Below are positions 14,657-21,955 of a stretch of DNA of 21,997 nt, one piece after another. Each line of letters begins with the position of its first letter. Within the stretch, counting starts at the first letter, position 1. The stretch is taken from assembly GCA_964408025.1 (NCBI GenBank), contig CAYOXX010000050.1, positions 1 to 21,997 on the forward strand, read 5' to 3'. A program made the translations under genes and the position numbers. Below the pieces are notes generated by a model that was not told where the DNA came from, did no database searches, and was given only the letters and a program-made list of their open reading frames with translations. Source of the stretch: CAYOXX01 sp964408025. Its GTDB lineage: Bacteria; Acidobacteriota; DATKUA01.

Positions 14657-15919
14657 ATGGCCAAGAGGATTTTCTACGGCTGGTGGGTTGCGTGGGGCGG
14701 CTTCCTGGCGCTGGTCGTCGTCATGGGCCTCGTCAACGGCACTTTCGCGGTCTTCTTCGAGTTCCTGGAGGAGGGCGAGGGCTGGAGCCGTGGCTGGATC
14801 TCGACCGGCTTCGCGGCCTACGTGGCGACGGCGGGCCTCATCTCGCCGCTGATCGGCTGGCTGATCGACAGGTTTGGAGCGCGGGCCGTGATGGCTGCCG
14901 GGTCGGTTGTGGTGGCCGCTTGCCTGGTAGTCCTGTCACAGATGCGGGATCTCCAGCATTTCATACTCACCATGGTTGCCCTCGGCGTCGGCACGACGGC
15001 CGTAAGTTTCATCCCGGTGCAGAAACTGGTGGCCACCTGGTTCGTGGCGGCGCGGGGGACGGCGATGGGATTGGCGATGGCCGGGGGGCCGCTGGGCGCG
15101 GCCGTGACGCCCTACCTGGCGCGTTGGATGTTCCCGGAGATCGGCTGGCGCGCGTCGTACGCCGTCTACGGCCTGGCGCTCGTCCTGCTGCTGGCGCCGT
15201 TGATACTGTTCGTGATCCGCAACCGGCCGTCCGACTTCGGCCTCCTGCCCGACGGCGCCGCCATGGAACCTGCCACGCCCGCTGCCGGGGAAAGCGAGGC
15301 CGAGGCGCCCGCCGGCGCGCTGAGACTGAAGAGGGCGCTCCTCTCCCCCACTTTCATCTTTTTCTGCTTCGTCGGCCTGCTTACCGCCCTGGGCTCCGGG
15401 GCGCCGCCGCTGCACTTCTTCGTCTTCGCCCGCGATCGCGGCTTCGACCTGACTTCCGCCGCCACCGTGATCAGCATTTTCTCGGTAGCCAGCGTTCTCG
15501 GGTCGCTTCTCTTCGGCTGGCTCGCCGGCCTGCTCGACAAGCGGATCACGATCGCCCTGGTCAACGTCCTGGTGGCGGCCAGCATCGGCGTCATGCTGGT
15601 ACCCTGGCAGCCGTGGCTGCTGTTCGCCGCCGTCGGCTTATTCGGTATCTGCTGGGGCGCGCTGTTCGTCGTCTGGCCGATGCTGCTGTCGGAGGTGTTC
15701 GGAGTGCGGATATTCGCCGCCCTGATGGGCGTGATCACCGTGCCGATCACGCTCGGCTGGGCCGCAGCGCCGATACTGGCCGGCATCGACCACGACGTCA
15801 ACGGCAACTACCTGCTGAGCTTCGGCGGCCTGGCGCTGCTGATCGCCGCCGCGGGTGTGCTGATCGCCAGCGTCCGCCCCGCTCCACCGGCGGAGGAAAA
15901 GGTCAGTTCCCACCCTTAA
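14657..15919 (+). CDS. MFS transporter, monocarboxylate/oxalate-formate-antiporter-like
   Basis: The 420-aa protein has about 12 hydrophobic segments in two halves separated by a hydrophilic loop at ~205-225 (EPATPAAGESEAEAPAG). The opening KRIFYGWWVAWGGFLALV and the loop motif GWLIDRFGARAVM between TM2 and TM3 are typical of the MCT/OFA branch of the major facilitator superfamily, inner-membrane carriers of organic anions. The matching LFGWLAGLLDKR in the second half supports a complete protein. The substrate is unknown. The ribosome site is weak (GGAA close to the ATG). A parallel frame over nearly the same bases (14617-15936) is Arg/Gly/Pro-rich shadow sequence and was ignored. The gene is monocistronic; its end abuts the palindromic repeat block. 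Confidence 0.9.
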   Translation: MAKRIFYGWWVAWGGFLALVVVMGLVNGTFAVFFEFLEEGEGWSRGWISTGFAAYVATAGLISPLIGWLIDRFGARAVMAAGSVVVAACLVVLSQMRDLQHFILTMVALGVGTTAVSFIPVQKLVATWFVAARGTAMGLAMAGGPLGAAVTPYLARWMFPEIGWRASYAVYGLALVLLLAPLILFVIRNRPSDFGLLPDGAAMEPATPAAGESEAEAPAGALRLKRALLSPTFIFFCFVGLLTALGSGAPPLHFFVFARDRGFDLTSAATVISIFSVASVLGSLLFGWLAGLLDKRITIALVNVLVAASIGVMLVPWQPWLLFAAVGLFGICWGALFVVWPMLLSEVFGVRIFAALMGVITVPITLGWAAAPILAGIDHDVNGNYLLSFGGLALLIAAAGVLIASVRPAPPAEEKVSSHP

Positions 15920-15956
15920 ATTCCCGTGCGATCTAATGAGGCCATATAAGAATCGA

Positions 15957-15976
15957 GGGATTAGTTCACTAATCCC
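15957..15976. terminator. Perfect hairpin after the MFS gene
   Basis: GGGATTAG (15957-15964), loop TTCA and CTAATCCC (15969-15976) form an eight-base-pair stem 38 bases after the stop codon, directly before three GCGGGC palindromes. No T-run follows. It probably helps end transcription between the convergent MFS and DUF362 genes. Confidence 0.45.
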
Positions 15977-15978
15977 GC

Positions 15979-16100
15979 GTGCGGGCTAAATGCCCGCGCC
16001 TACGGTTTGCAGGTGCAGCGCGCGGGCTAAATGCCCGCGCCTACGGGGTACCGGTGCGGCGTGCGGGCTAAATGCCCGCGCCTAAGGTATGCAGGTGCAG
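15979..16100. repeat. Three tandem 41-base palindromic repeats
   Basis: Three units, with GCGGGC starting at 15981, 16022 and 16063, share GCGGGCTAAATGCCCGCGCC (a six-base-pair hairpin with loop TAAAT), then TA(C/A)GG and a less conserved tail (GCAGGTGCAG in units 1 and 3). The period is exactly 41. They lie between convergent genes, as REP/BIME-type elements usually do. They are not CRISPR: the intervals are short and similar to each other. Confidence 0.9.
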
Positions 16101-16126
16101 TAATACTGATTATCCAATATAGGCTC

Positions 16127-17074
16127 TCAGCCGGTTTCGATTTCGCTGATGTTCAGACTACTGAGGTCGATCTGGCCAAGGCCGTGTTGGTGCGCTAAGC
16201 GGATCATGTGAATCTCGGTGGCGTTGAGTCCCAGGAGCGCAGCGCAGTAGGAGTCGACTGCGACGCGGTCGGTTCCTGCGACGACTCGCTGCGGCCTGGC
16301 GACGTCACCGGGTCCCATCGGTCCGTTGCTGGTGAGGACCTCCATGGCGTCCGCTATGTAGAGGTCAGCCGGGCGCGCGGCGGTATTGAGGTCGGCGATA
16401 CACTGCCCCATGTGAACGGCGTATTCCGCCCCATAGGTCGGGTGGAAGGGACGGTTGTCCTCGGGGTGCGAGGCGCCCATGTAGTTCTTCAGCGAACAGG
16501 TGAAGCTACTGCCGGCGTGGTGCTTGGAGATCGGCATGTTGATGAAGACGTCGGATTCGTACAGCGATTTGATGACGCGGATCTGTCGGAGGATCACTCC
16601 CCTCGGGACCTCGATAGTCGCCCACTGCCCCGCATTTTCGTGATCCGAGTAGACGAGAACGGCGCCGCAGTCCACGACTTGCTGATGCAGGTTCAAGCGA
16701 TCCCAGAAGCGCTGCGGATACCATGTAAGCCAACGGACCTCGGTGGCGCCCGCCTCCCTGCACATGTCCGCTACCGTCCTGACGATGGCCAGATCGATGG
16801 ACGCGCCGGGAGTGGGTATCTGCACGTTGGGGAGCAGGGCCACCGTCTGCCCGGGGCTGACGAAGTGGCCCATACCTCCAAGCGCCTCGACTGCAGCCCT
16901 GGCGTTGGCGGCCGCGTCGGCGCCGCCGGCCACTGCGATGTCGCGAGTATGCTGTGTCGATACGAATGCGCGCGCACGCAAAGCGGGTGCCGCCAGAGCG
17001 CCCGCGGCGGCGCCGGCGACGAATGTGCGCCTCGAAATCTTTCTCTTGTTCACCTCGCCCTCCCCATGTTTCAT
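16127..17074 (-). CDS. Tat-exported DUF362 protein, copy 2 (downstream)
   Basis: The ATG at 17074 has an ideal AGGAGGT five bases upstream. A twin-arginine signal is clear (ISRRTFVAGAAAGALAAPAL..ARA, R15-R16), so the folded protein should be exported by Tat. The rest matches DUF362: SPGQTVALLPN near the start, AIVRTVADMCREAGATEV, then FINMPISKHHAGSSFTCSLKNYMG (the family's lysine/KN signature), PADLYIADAMEVL, GPMGPGD and GTDRVAVDSYCAALLG. DUF362 has no agreed function; some members carry ferredoxin domains, but this one has no cysteine cluster. Tat export suggests a bound cofactor, which is inference. Its close paralogue lies 248 bases upstream on the same strand and ends in the same NISEIETG tail, which shows tandem duplication. 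Confidence 0.9.
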   Translation of the reverse strand: MKHGEGEVNKRKISRRTFVAGAAAGALAAPALRARAFVSTQHTRDIAVAGGADAAANARAAVEALGGMGHFVSPGQTVALLPNVQIPTPGASIDLAIVRTVADMCREAGATEVRWLTWYPQRFWDRLNLHQQVVDCGAVLVYSDHENAGQWATIEVPRGVILRQIRVIKSLYESDVFINMPISKHHAGSSFTCSLKNYMGASHPEDNRPFHPTYGAEYAVHMGQCIADLNTAARPADLYIADAMEVLTSNGPMGPGDVARPQRVVAGTDRVAVDSYCAALLGLNATEIHMIRLAHQHGLGQIDLSSLNISEIETG

Positions 17075-17099
17075 CTGTTACCTCCTGGGTCGATTTCCA

Positions 17100-17160
17100 T
17101 CCGCCTTCGGCGGACGACAGACAGGAATGTCTGTCCTACCTAAAAGATGACAGGCAGGAA
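17100..17160. repeat. GACAGACA palindromic repeat with a partial copy
   Basis: TCCGCC-TTC-GGCGGA (17100-17114) is followed by GACAGACA-GGAA-TGTCTGTC (17116-17135) and CTACC. A partial copy, GACAGGCAGGAA, starts at 17149. The same compound unit recurs at 18261-18300. It sits just upstream of the ribosome site of the downstream DUF362 gene. Confidence 0.85.
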
Positions 17161-17187
17161 TCCGCCTTCGTTAAAACTTCTGCGGAC

Positions 17188-17219
17188 TAGTTCGCCATAG
17201 CCTTGGCGGCGGCGAACTA
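17188..17219. repeat. Nine-base inverted repeat between the DUF362 copies
   Basis: TAGTTCGCC (17188-17196) and GGCGAACTA (17211-17219) pair perfectly with a 14-base loop. With a degenerate GACAGACA at 17234 (TCTGACAGACATGA) it fills the space between the duplicated genes. It could end the upstream transcript or be another palindromic element. Confidence 0.6.
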
Positions 17220-17322
17220 TCCCACCAAGCTTCTGACAGACATGAAACTCGACCGCCGGCGGCGGATGAGAAGTAGCGAAACGAAGGCGCCGCATCAAGC
17301 TTAACTACGCGATTCAGAGTCG

Positions 17323-18249
17323 TCAGCCGGTTTCGATCTCGCTGATGTTCAGATTGCTGAGGTCGATCTGGCCGAGGCCGTGTTCGTGCGCCAAACGGAT
17401 CATGTGGACCTCGGGTCCGCCGAGGCCGAGTATGGTGGCGCAGTATGAGTCGACGGCGACGCGGTCGGTTCCGGCGACGACGCTCTGCGGATTGGCGATG
17501 TCGCCGGGCCCAAACGGTCCGTTGCTGGCGAGGATGACCATGGCGTCGACGACGTAGAGGTCGGCCGGCCGGGCGACGGTGTTGAGGTCGGCGATGCACT
17601 GCTCCATGCGGACGATGTCTTCTCCCTCGAAGGTCGGGTGGAAGAGTCGGTTGTCCTCGGGGTGTGAGGCGCCCATGTAGTTTTTGAGGGTGCCGGTGAA
17701 GCGGCTTCCGATGTGGTCCTTGACGATCGGCATGCCAATTAAGACGTCGGCCTCATATAGCGCCTTGTAGATACGTATCCGCTCGAGTATGACGCCCCTG
17801 GGGACCTCGAAGGTCTCCCAGAGCTCGGGATCTTCGTGATTGGAGTAGACGAGGACGGCGCCGCTGCCCTCGAAGTTCGAGCTCAGGTTGGCGCGGTCCC
17901 AGACCCGCTCGGGTAGCCAGGTGAGCCAGCGAACTTCAGTCGCACCAGCCTCCTTACACATGTCCACGACCGCCCTGACGATGGCCGGGTCGGTGGAAGT
18001 GCCGGGATGGGAGCCCTGCGCGTTGGGCAGCAGGGCCACCGTCTGCCCGGCGCTTACGAAGGCGCCCATGCCTCCCAGTGCTTCGACCGCGGCCCTGGTG
18101 TTAGCCGCCGCGTCGGCGCCGTGGGCTACCGCGATGTCGGGGCTCTGCTGCGTAGGAAAGAATGCGCGCGCGCGCAGAGCGGGAACCGCCAGCGCGCCTG
18201 CGGCTGCGCCGGCAACGAATGTGCGCCTCGAGATTTTTCTATTGCTCAT
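17323..18249 (-). CDS. Tat-exported DUF362 protein, copy 1 (upstream)
   Basis: The start at 18249 has GGAGG five bases before the ATG. The Tat signal is ISRRTFVAGAAAGALAVPAL (R8-R9). The body matches DUF362: SAGQTVALLPN, AIVRAVVDMCKEAGATEV, VLIGMPIVKDHIGSRFTGTLKNYMG, ASHPEDNR, PADLYVVDAMVIL, GPFGPGDIA and GTDRVAVDSYCATILG. It is closely similar along its whole length to the following gene, with 308 against 315 residues. Differences concentrate in the middle, for example GSHPGTSTD against QIPTPGASID, so the two may have diverged in ligand. It lies 135 bases downstream of the DUF6599-like gene on the same strand, so one transcript could carry all three genes. Confidence 0.9.
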   Translation of the reverse strand: MSNRKISRRTFVAGAAAGALAVPALRARAFFPTQQSPDIAVAHGADAAANTRAAVEALGGMGAFVSAGQTVALLPNAQGSHPGTSTDPAIVRAVVDMCKEAGATEVRWLTWLPERVWDRANLSSNFEGSGAVLVYSNHEDPELWETFEVPRGVILERIRIYKALYEADVLIGMPIVKDHIGSRFTGTLKNYMGASHPEDNRLFHPTFEGEDIVRMEQCIADLNTVARPADLYVVDAMVILASNGPFGPGDIANPQSVVAGTDRVAVDSYCATILGLGGPEVHMIRLAHEHGLGQIDLSNLNISEIETG

Positions 18250-18260
18250 TGCATCCTCCC

Positions 18261-18367
18261 TCCGCCTGCGGCGGATGACAGACAGGAATGTCTGTCCTAC
18301 CGTGCTTGCGCGGCGGATGACAGACAGGAATGCCCGTTAGGGCGCGCCTTGGTGGGTCTGTCCCACC
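18261..18367. repeat. Cluster of GACAGACA palindromic repeats
   Basis: A full unit lies at 18261-18296: TCCGCC-TGC-GGCGGA, then GACAGACA-GGAA-TGTCTGTC and CCTACC. A partial unit GACAGACAGGAATG follows at 18319-18332. A different hairpin GGTGGG-TCTGT-CCCACC lies at 18351-18367. They occupy the gap between the DUF6599-like gene and DUF362 copy 1, the leader of the latter. Confidence 0.85.
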
Positions 18368-18384
18368 GGTTTGAGCCTGCACCA

Positions 18385-19374
18385 TCATTTGACAGGCAGG
18401 AATGTCTGTCCTACCAAGGTGTAGCGTCGGGCTTCAACCCGACTAGGCAGCCTAATCCGCCACGGCGGACCGCCGCTACAGTTCTCCAGAGACTCCGTAG
18501 CTAATCTGCGGAGCTGCTCAAGATTCTCCCAGCCGCTTCCGATGGCGATGATAACAATCCGCCCCTCCGTGCAGGCCCTCAGGTTTTCGCCCCTCGGGCC
18601 AGTGACGGTCAGCCGGTCCCCATCGAATGCAACGTCCGCGGCGCCCGCGCCCTCCGCCCTGGAGGCGGCTTCCGACAGCGCCGCGGCAGCGGCGTCCTCT
18701 TCGGTCCAGCGGAGGAGCAGCAGTGCGCCCTCGGACCCGTCCGGTAGAAGGTAACGAGCCGTCGCGCACTCCGACCAGCCGGAGACGAGCCTGGCGGCGA
18801 GGATTGAAACGTTGTGGAGGGCGATCGGCCCCACCAGGTGCTTCTCGCTTCCGGGCCTGCGTTGCCCGGCCGGTAGGGCTGCCATCAGCGGCGGCACGGT
18901 GCCGCCGGCGGGGAGCTTTTCGGCCAGCGCCCTCCCGAGGCCAGCGAGAGCCTCTCGGCAGCCCTCGAACTCACTCTGGGCCGTTACGGCGACATAGTGG
19001 CGGCCGCTCCAGAAGACCAAGTAGTACTGGGCGAGGGCGCCGCCGTCGCCCAGGGCGAGCTCTTCGGCCTCGTCGCCGCGCATGAAGCTGTAGAGGCCGT
19101 AGGCGTCGGAATCCAGGCTGTAGACCTCGACGCTGATGACGTTATCGTCGCGTCTGTAGTCGCGCAGGGCGACCTCCCGGAAGCCGTACTCGAGGTAGAT
19201 GTCGGCGCCGCCGTCGATGTAGAGAAATAGCTCGTCGCCCCGGAATAACTCAGCATCGCCGAGTGCGGCCCAATCGCCCAGCTCGTCGGGGAGGAGTTCG
19301 GTAGGTTCATGCGCGGCGACCGTTTGAGCAAGGGCGACAAGCAGTGCGGCAAGTAGACAGATCGAACGAATCAT
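18385..19374 (-). CDS. Secreted DUF6599-like protein
   Basis: A signal peptide (MIRSICLLAALLVALAQTVAA, then HEPTELLP) opens the 329-aa protein; AGGTG precedes the ATG. The stretches LLPDELGDWAALGDAELFRGDELFLYIDGGADIYLEYGFREVALRDY and ISVEVYSLDSDAYGLYSFMR match what I recall of the DUF6599 family, uncharacterised exported proteins; a second similar half follows (GPIALHNVSILAARL, VAFDGDRLTVTGPRG, RIVIIAIGS). I am fairly but not fully sure of the family name. The last ~35 residues after ENCSGG, ending LVGQTFLPVK, are encoded by palindromic repeat DNA (18391-18479), so the native C-terminus was probably replaced or extended when the repeats inserted. It heads a possible three-gene transcript with the DUF362 pair. 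Confidence 0.75.
   Translation of the reverse strand: MIRSICLLAALLVALAQTVAAHEPTELLPDELGDWAALGDAELFRGDELFLYIDGGADIYLEYGFREVALRDYRRDDNVISVEVYSLDSDAYGLYSFMRGDEAEELALGDGGALAQYYLVFWSGRHYVAVTAQSEFEGCREALAGLGRALAEKLPAGGTVPPLMAALPAGQRRPGSEKHLVGPIALHNVSILAARLVSGWSECATARYLLPDGSEGALLLLRWTEEDAAAAALSEAASRAEGAGAADVAFDGDRLTVTGPRGENLRACTEGRIVIIAIGSGWENLEQLRRLATESLENCSGGPPWRIRLPSRVEARRYTLVGQTFLPVK
18391..18479. repeat. Palindromic repeats overlapping the 3' end of the DUF6599-like gene
   Basis: GACAGGCAGGAATGTCTGTC (18391-18410) belongs to the GACAGACA family. Directly after it, 18421-18479 is a 59-base element bounded by GTAGCG and CGCTAC. It contains two hairpins: GTCGGG-CTTCAA-CCCGAC (18426-18443) and TCCGCC-AC-GGCGGA (18456-18469). 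Terminal inverted repeats with internal palindromes are a REP/MITE-like build. The minus-strand frame reads straight through both. Confidence 0.85.
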
Positions 19375-19545
19375 AACAGCACCTGACTATTAAACCAATT
19401 TTATACCCGGCATCCTGAAAACCGGAAGGGCAAAGGAATCAAAACTTATTCTAGCAGACGGATGAAATCCGGACTTTGTTCCGGCCCGAGCTTATAGAGC
19501 TGCCCGTTTCACGGAATTCGGATCTCGGGTTTTTAAAGCGCAGTG

Positions 19546-19573
19546 TTGCATCGCTCCCTGCGGGGCTTACAAT
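19546..19573 (+). promoter_or_regulatory. Promoter giving a leaderless mRNA
   Basis: TTGCAT (19546-19551), a 16-base spacer and TACAAT (19568-19573) place the transcription start about seven bases past the -10, that is at the A of the ATG at 19581. There is no Shine-Dalgarno site before that ATG, which agrees with leaderless translation. Sites are seen; the start is inferred. Confidence 0.55.
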
Positions 19574-19580
19574 ACCGGTC

Positions 19581-21899
19581 ATGACCCGGTTCTCCCGAAA
19601 AAGCTATTCCCTGGCGCTGCTGGTCGCTTTCTTCATGGTAGGCTTCGCGGCGATCGTGGCGCAGGTGGTGCTGACGCGCGAGTTCCTGGTGGTGCTCTAC
19701 GGCAACGAGCTTTGCATCGGCGTCATCCTGGCCTCCTGGCTGCTGGGTATCGGCCTGGGCGCCTGGTTGGGAGCGCTGACGGCCGACCGCTTCGGCTACG
19801 CGCGCGGTATCTTCATGGCCGGCCTGGCGGCGCTGGCCCTGGCGCTGCCGCTGCAGATCGCGGCTGTGCGGGGGGCGCGCGGCCTGCTGGGGGTCGGCGC
19901 GGGGGAGATGATTTCCCTGCTCGCCATGCTGACCTTCTGCCCGCTGGTTACGGCTCCCTCGAGCCTGCTGGTCGGCTTCCTGTTCCCCTTCGCCGGGCGC
20001 CTGAGCGCCGAGGCGCGCGGCGAGGCGGTAGCGGGCGTGGCTGAACTCTACATCGCGGAGTCGGCCGGCAGCCTCGCGGGCGGCCTGATCTTCACCTTCC
20101 TGCTGGTCGAGCTGCTGCTGCCGCTGCAGGCTGCACTCCTCAACGCCGCGCTGATGGCCGTCGGCGGCTTCGCCGTGGCGCTCTCCGTCGAGCGGCCGGT
20201 CCTGCGGAGAGCGGCGGCGGGGCTGTTCCTGGCGGCCGTAGTCTTCGCGGGTCTCGCGCTCCCGAACGTGGCGGTCGACTGGGATCGCCGTCTGGCGCTG
20301 ATGCGGTGGCGCCAGAACGCCGGCGAGATCGAGCCGGTGGCGACGGCTGATTCCCGCTTTCAACACCTCGATGTGGGCCGGATCGGGGAGCAGTTCAGCG
20401 TTTACTTCAACGGTAGCGTCGCCGGCTACGCACCGGCCGACTTTTCACACGCCCAGCTTACCCACTTCCTGCTGGCCCAGCACCCGAACCCGAGGACGGT
20501 GCTGCTGATCGGCGACGGCACGGAAGGTATGCTTCCGGCGCTGCTGGAGCACCCGCTCGAGCGGCTCGATTACGTACTGCTGGACGACGAGGTTCTGCGG
20601 CTGACGGCACCGTTGAAGTCGGATGAGCAGCTGGAGGCGCTGCGGGACAGCCGCCTCCACGTCCACTTCGGCGACGGCCGGGGGTTTTTGCGCTCGACTG
20701 CGCGGAGATTCGACGCGATCGTCACGCTCGTGCCGCCGCCCTCGACGGCCATGCTCAACCGCTACTACACCGTCGAGTTCTTCCGCGAGGCGCGGTCGCA
20801 TCTCACTGCCGGCGGAGTATTTATCATTTCGCTGCCGATGACGCCCGGTCACATCGGCGGCATAGTCGGCGCCTACGTCGGCTCGATAGCGGAGGCGCTC
20901 AGTGAAACCTTCCCCGAGATTATCTACAGCTACGACCCGCGTGACTTCGCCCTCTGCGCCTCGCGGCCGGGCGCTGTGACCGCCGACCATGTCGAGCTGG
21001 AGCGGCGCTGGCGCTCGCGTGGCATCTCGACGCCGTATTTCCACGAATATCTTTTCCGTGCCTGGATGCTTCCTGAGAGGATTGCCTCGCGGAAGGCAGA
21101 GATCGAGTCGCTACCGCCCGCGGGCCGCAACACCGACCTGCAGCCGACCGCCTACCTCTACAGGCTGCTGATCTGGAATCGCACCGCAGGCGGCGACCAC
21201 GCAATCGCCGACGCAATCAACGGCGCAATCCTGGCCCTGCGCCGCGCGTCTATCTGGCCGGCGGCGGCACTCGTTGGCGTCCTCCTTGCCGCCGCCCTGA
21301 TTCTGAGGCAGAAACGGGAACGGCCCGCCGAGCGCTGCATCAGCCTGGCGGTGGTCGCCACCACCGGCTTCTGCGCCATGGCGCTCGAGATCCTGGTGAT
21401 CTTCGCCTACCAGAACCTGTTCGGCTACGTCTACCACGAGATCGGCCTGATCGTGGCCGTCTTTATGGCGGGGCTGGCCGCCGGGGCCTGGACCGGCCGG
21501 AGAATAATGAGCCGGCCGGGCCGCTCGCCGCGCCGGCCGCTGTTGGCGATGGAGGCGGGAATGATTGCTGTTTGCCTGCTCGTGCCGGCGGCGGCGGGGC
21601 TGGGAGGAACGCTGATCGCGGGTGCGCCGGGCGGGCGCTTCGTCCCTATCGGGCTCCTGGCGCTGGCCGGGTACCTGACCGGCGCGGAGTTCCCGCTGGC
21701 GGTGGCTTTCTACATGCGGCGGCGCGCGGAAGCCGTAGGCGCGGGCGCCGGCGCCGTCGACTCGGCCGACCACCTCGGCGCGGCGCTGGGGGCGGCGCTA
21801 ACCGGCGTGCTGCTGGTGCCGATCTTCGGGATCTGGAGCGCCGCCCTCCTGCTCGTCTGTCTCAAGGCCGCCTCGGGCGCCCTGGTTCTGAGAAACTGA
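19581..21899 (+). CDS. Membrane protein fusing MFS-like and spermidine-synthase-like domains
   Basis: From the ATG at 19581 the protein has 772 residues; the open frame extends back to a TTG at 19476, but those 35 residues look non-coding. The N-terminal ~230 residues hold about six or seven membrane segments (SLALLVAFFMVGFAAIVAQVV.. onwards). A cytoplasmic Rossmann domain (~260-500) carries TVLLIGDGTEGM (SAM-site glycine loop, ~305-316), LHVHFGDGRGFL and FDAIVTLVPPPSTAMLNRYYTVEFF. A second membrane block follows (~550-770). This is the 'fused MFS/spermidine synthase' family, whose real substrate is unknown. The conserved catalytic Asp of polyamine synthases (expected as PDP before ST) is Pro here, and the glycine loop is GDGTEG, so classical spermidine synthesis is unlikely. 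It is divergent from the DUF6599/DUF362 genes. Confidence 0.9.
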   Translation: MTRFSRKSYSLALLVAFFMVGFAAIVAQVVLTREFLVVLYGNELCIGVILASWLLGIGLGAWLGALTADRFGYARGIFMAGLAALALALPLQIAAVRGARGLLGVGAGEMISLLAMLTFCPLVTAPSSLLVGFLFPFAGRLSAEARGEAVAGVAELYIAESAGSLAGGLIFTFLLVELLLPLQAALLNAALMAVGGFAVALSVERPVLRRAAAGLFLAAVVFAGLALPNVAVDWDRRLALMRWRQNAGEIEPVATADSRFQHLDVGRIGEQFSVYFNGSVAGYAPADFSHAQLTHFLLAQHPNPRTVLLIGDGTEGMLPALLEHPLERLDYVLLDDEVLRLTAPLKSDEQLEALRDSRLHVHFGDGRGFLRSTARRFDAIVTLVPPPSTAMLNRYYTVEFFREARSHLTAGGVFIISLPMTPGHIGGIVGAYVGSIAEALSETFPEIIYSYDPRDFALCASRPGAVTADHVELERRWRSRGISTPYFHEYLFRAWMLPERIASRKAEIESLPPAGRNTDLQPTAYLYRLLIWNRTAGGDHAIADAINGAILALRRASIWPAAALVGVLLAAALILRQKRERPAERCISLAVVATTGFCAMALEILVIFAYQNLFGYVYHEIGLIVAVFMAGLAAGAWTGRRIMSRPGRSPRRPLLAMEAGMIAVCLLVPAAAGLGGTLIAGAPGGRFVPIGLLALAGYLTGAEFPLAVAFYMRRRAEAVGAGAGAVDSADHLGAALGAALTGVLLVPIFGIWSAALLLVCLKAASGALVLRN

Positions 21900-21955
21900 T
21901 ACCCGGTTTGCGGTTTGTGTGAGAGGAAGCGAGGTTGGTGGCGTCGAGAATGTTT

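Noticed and set aside
13930..14664. Minus-strand 244-residue frame across the RseC-like gene
   Set aside because: Arg/Gly/Ala-rich shadow; the RseC frame has the cysteine motif, two membrane segments and its own promoter.
14617..15936. Plus-strand 439-residue frame parallel to the MFS gene
   Set aside because: Its product is dominated by Arg, Gly and Pro, while the other frame gives a clean 12-segment transporter over the same bases.
15979..16100. CRISPR array
   Set aside because: Only three units with tails that are short and similar to one another; no cas genes. They are palindromic intergenic repeats.
19476..19580. TTG start for the MFS/spermidine-synthase fusion
   Set aside because: The added 35 residues overlap the promoter at 19546-19573 and have no ribosome site.
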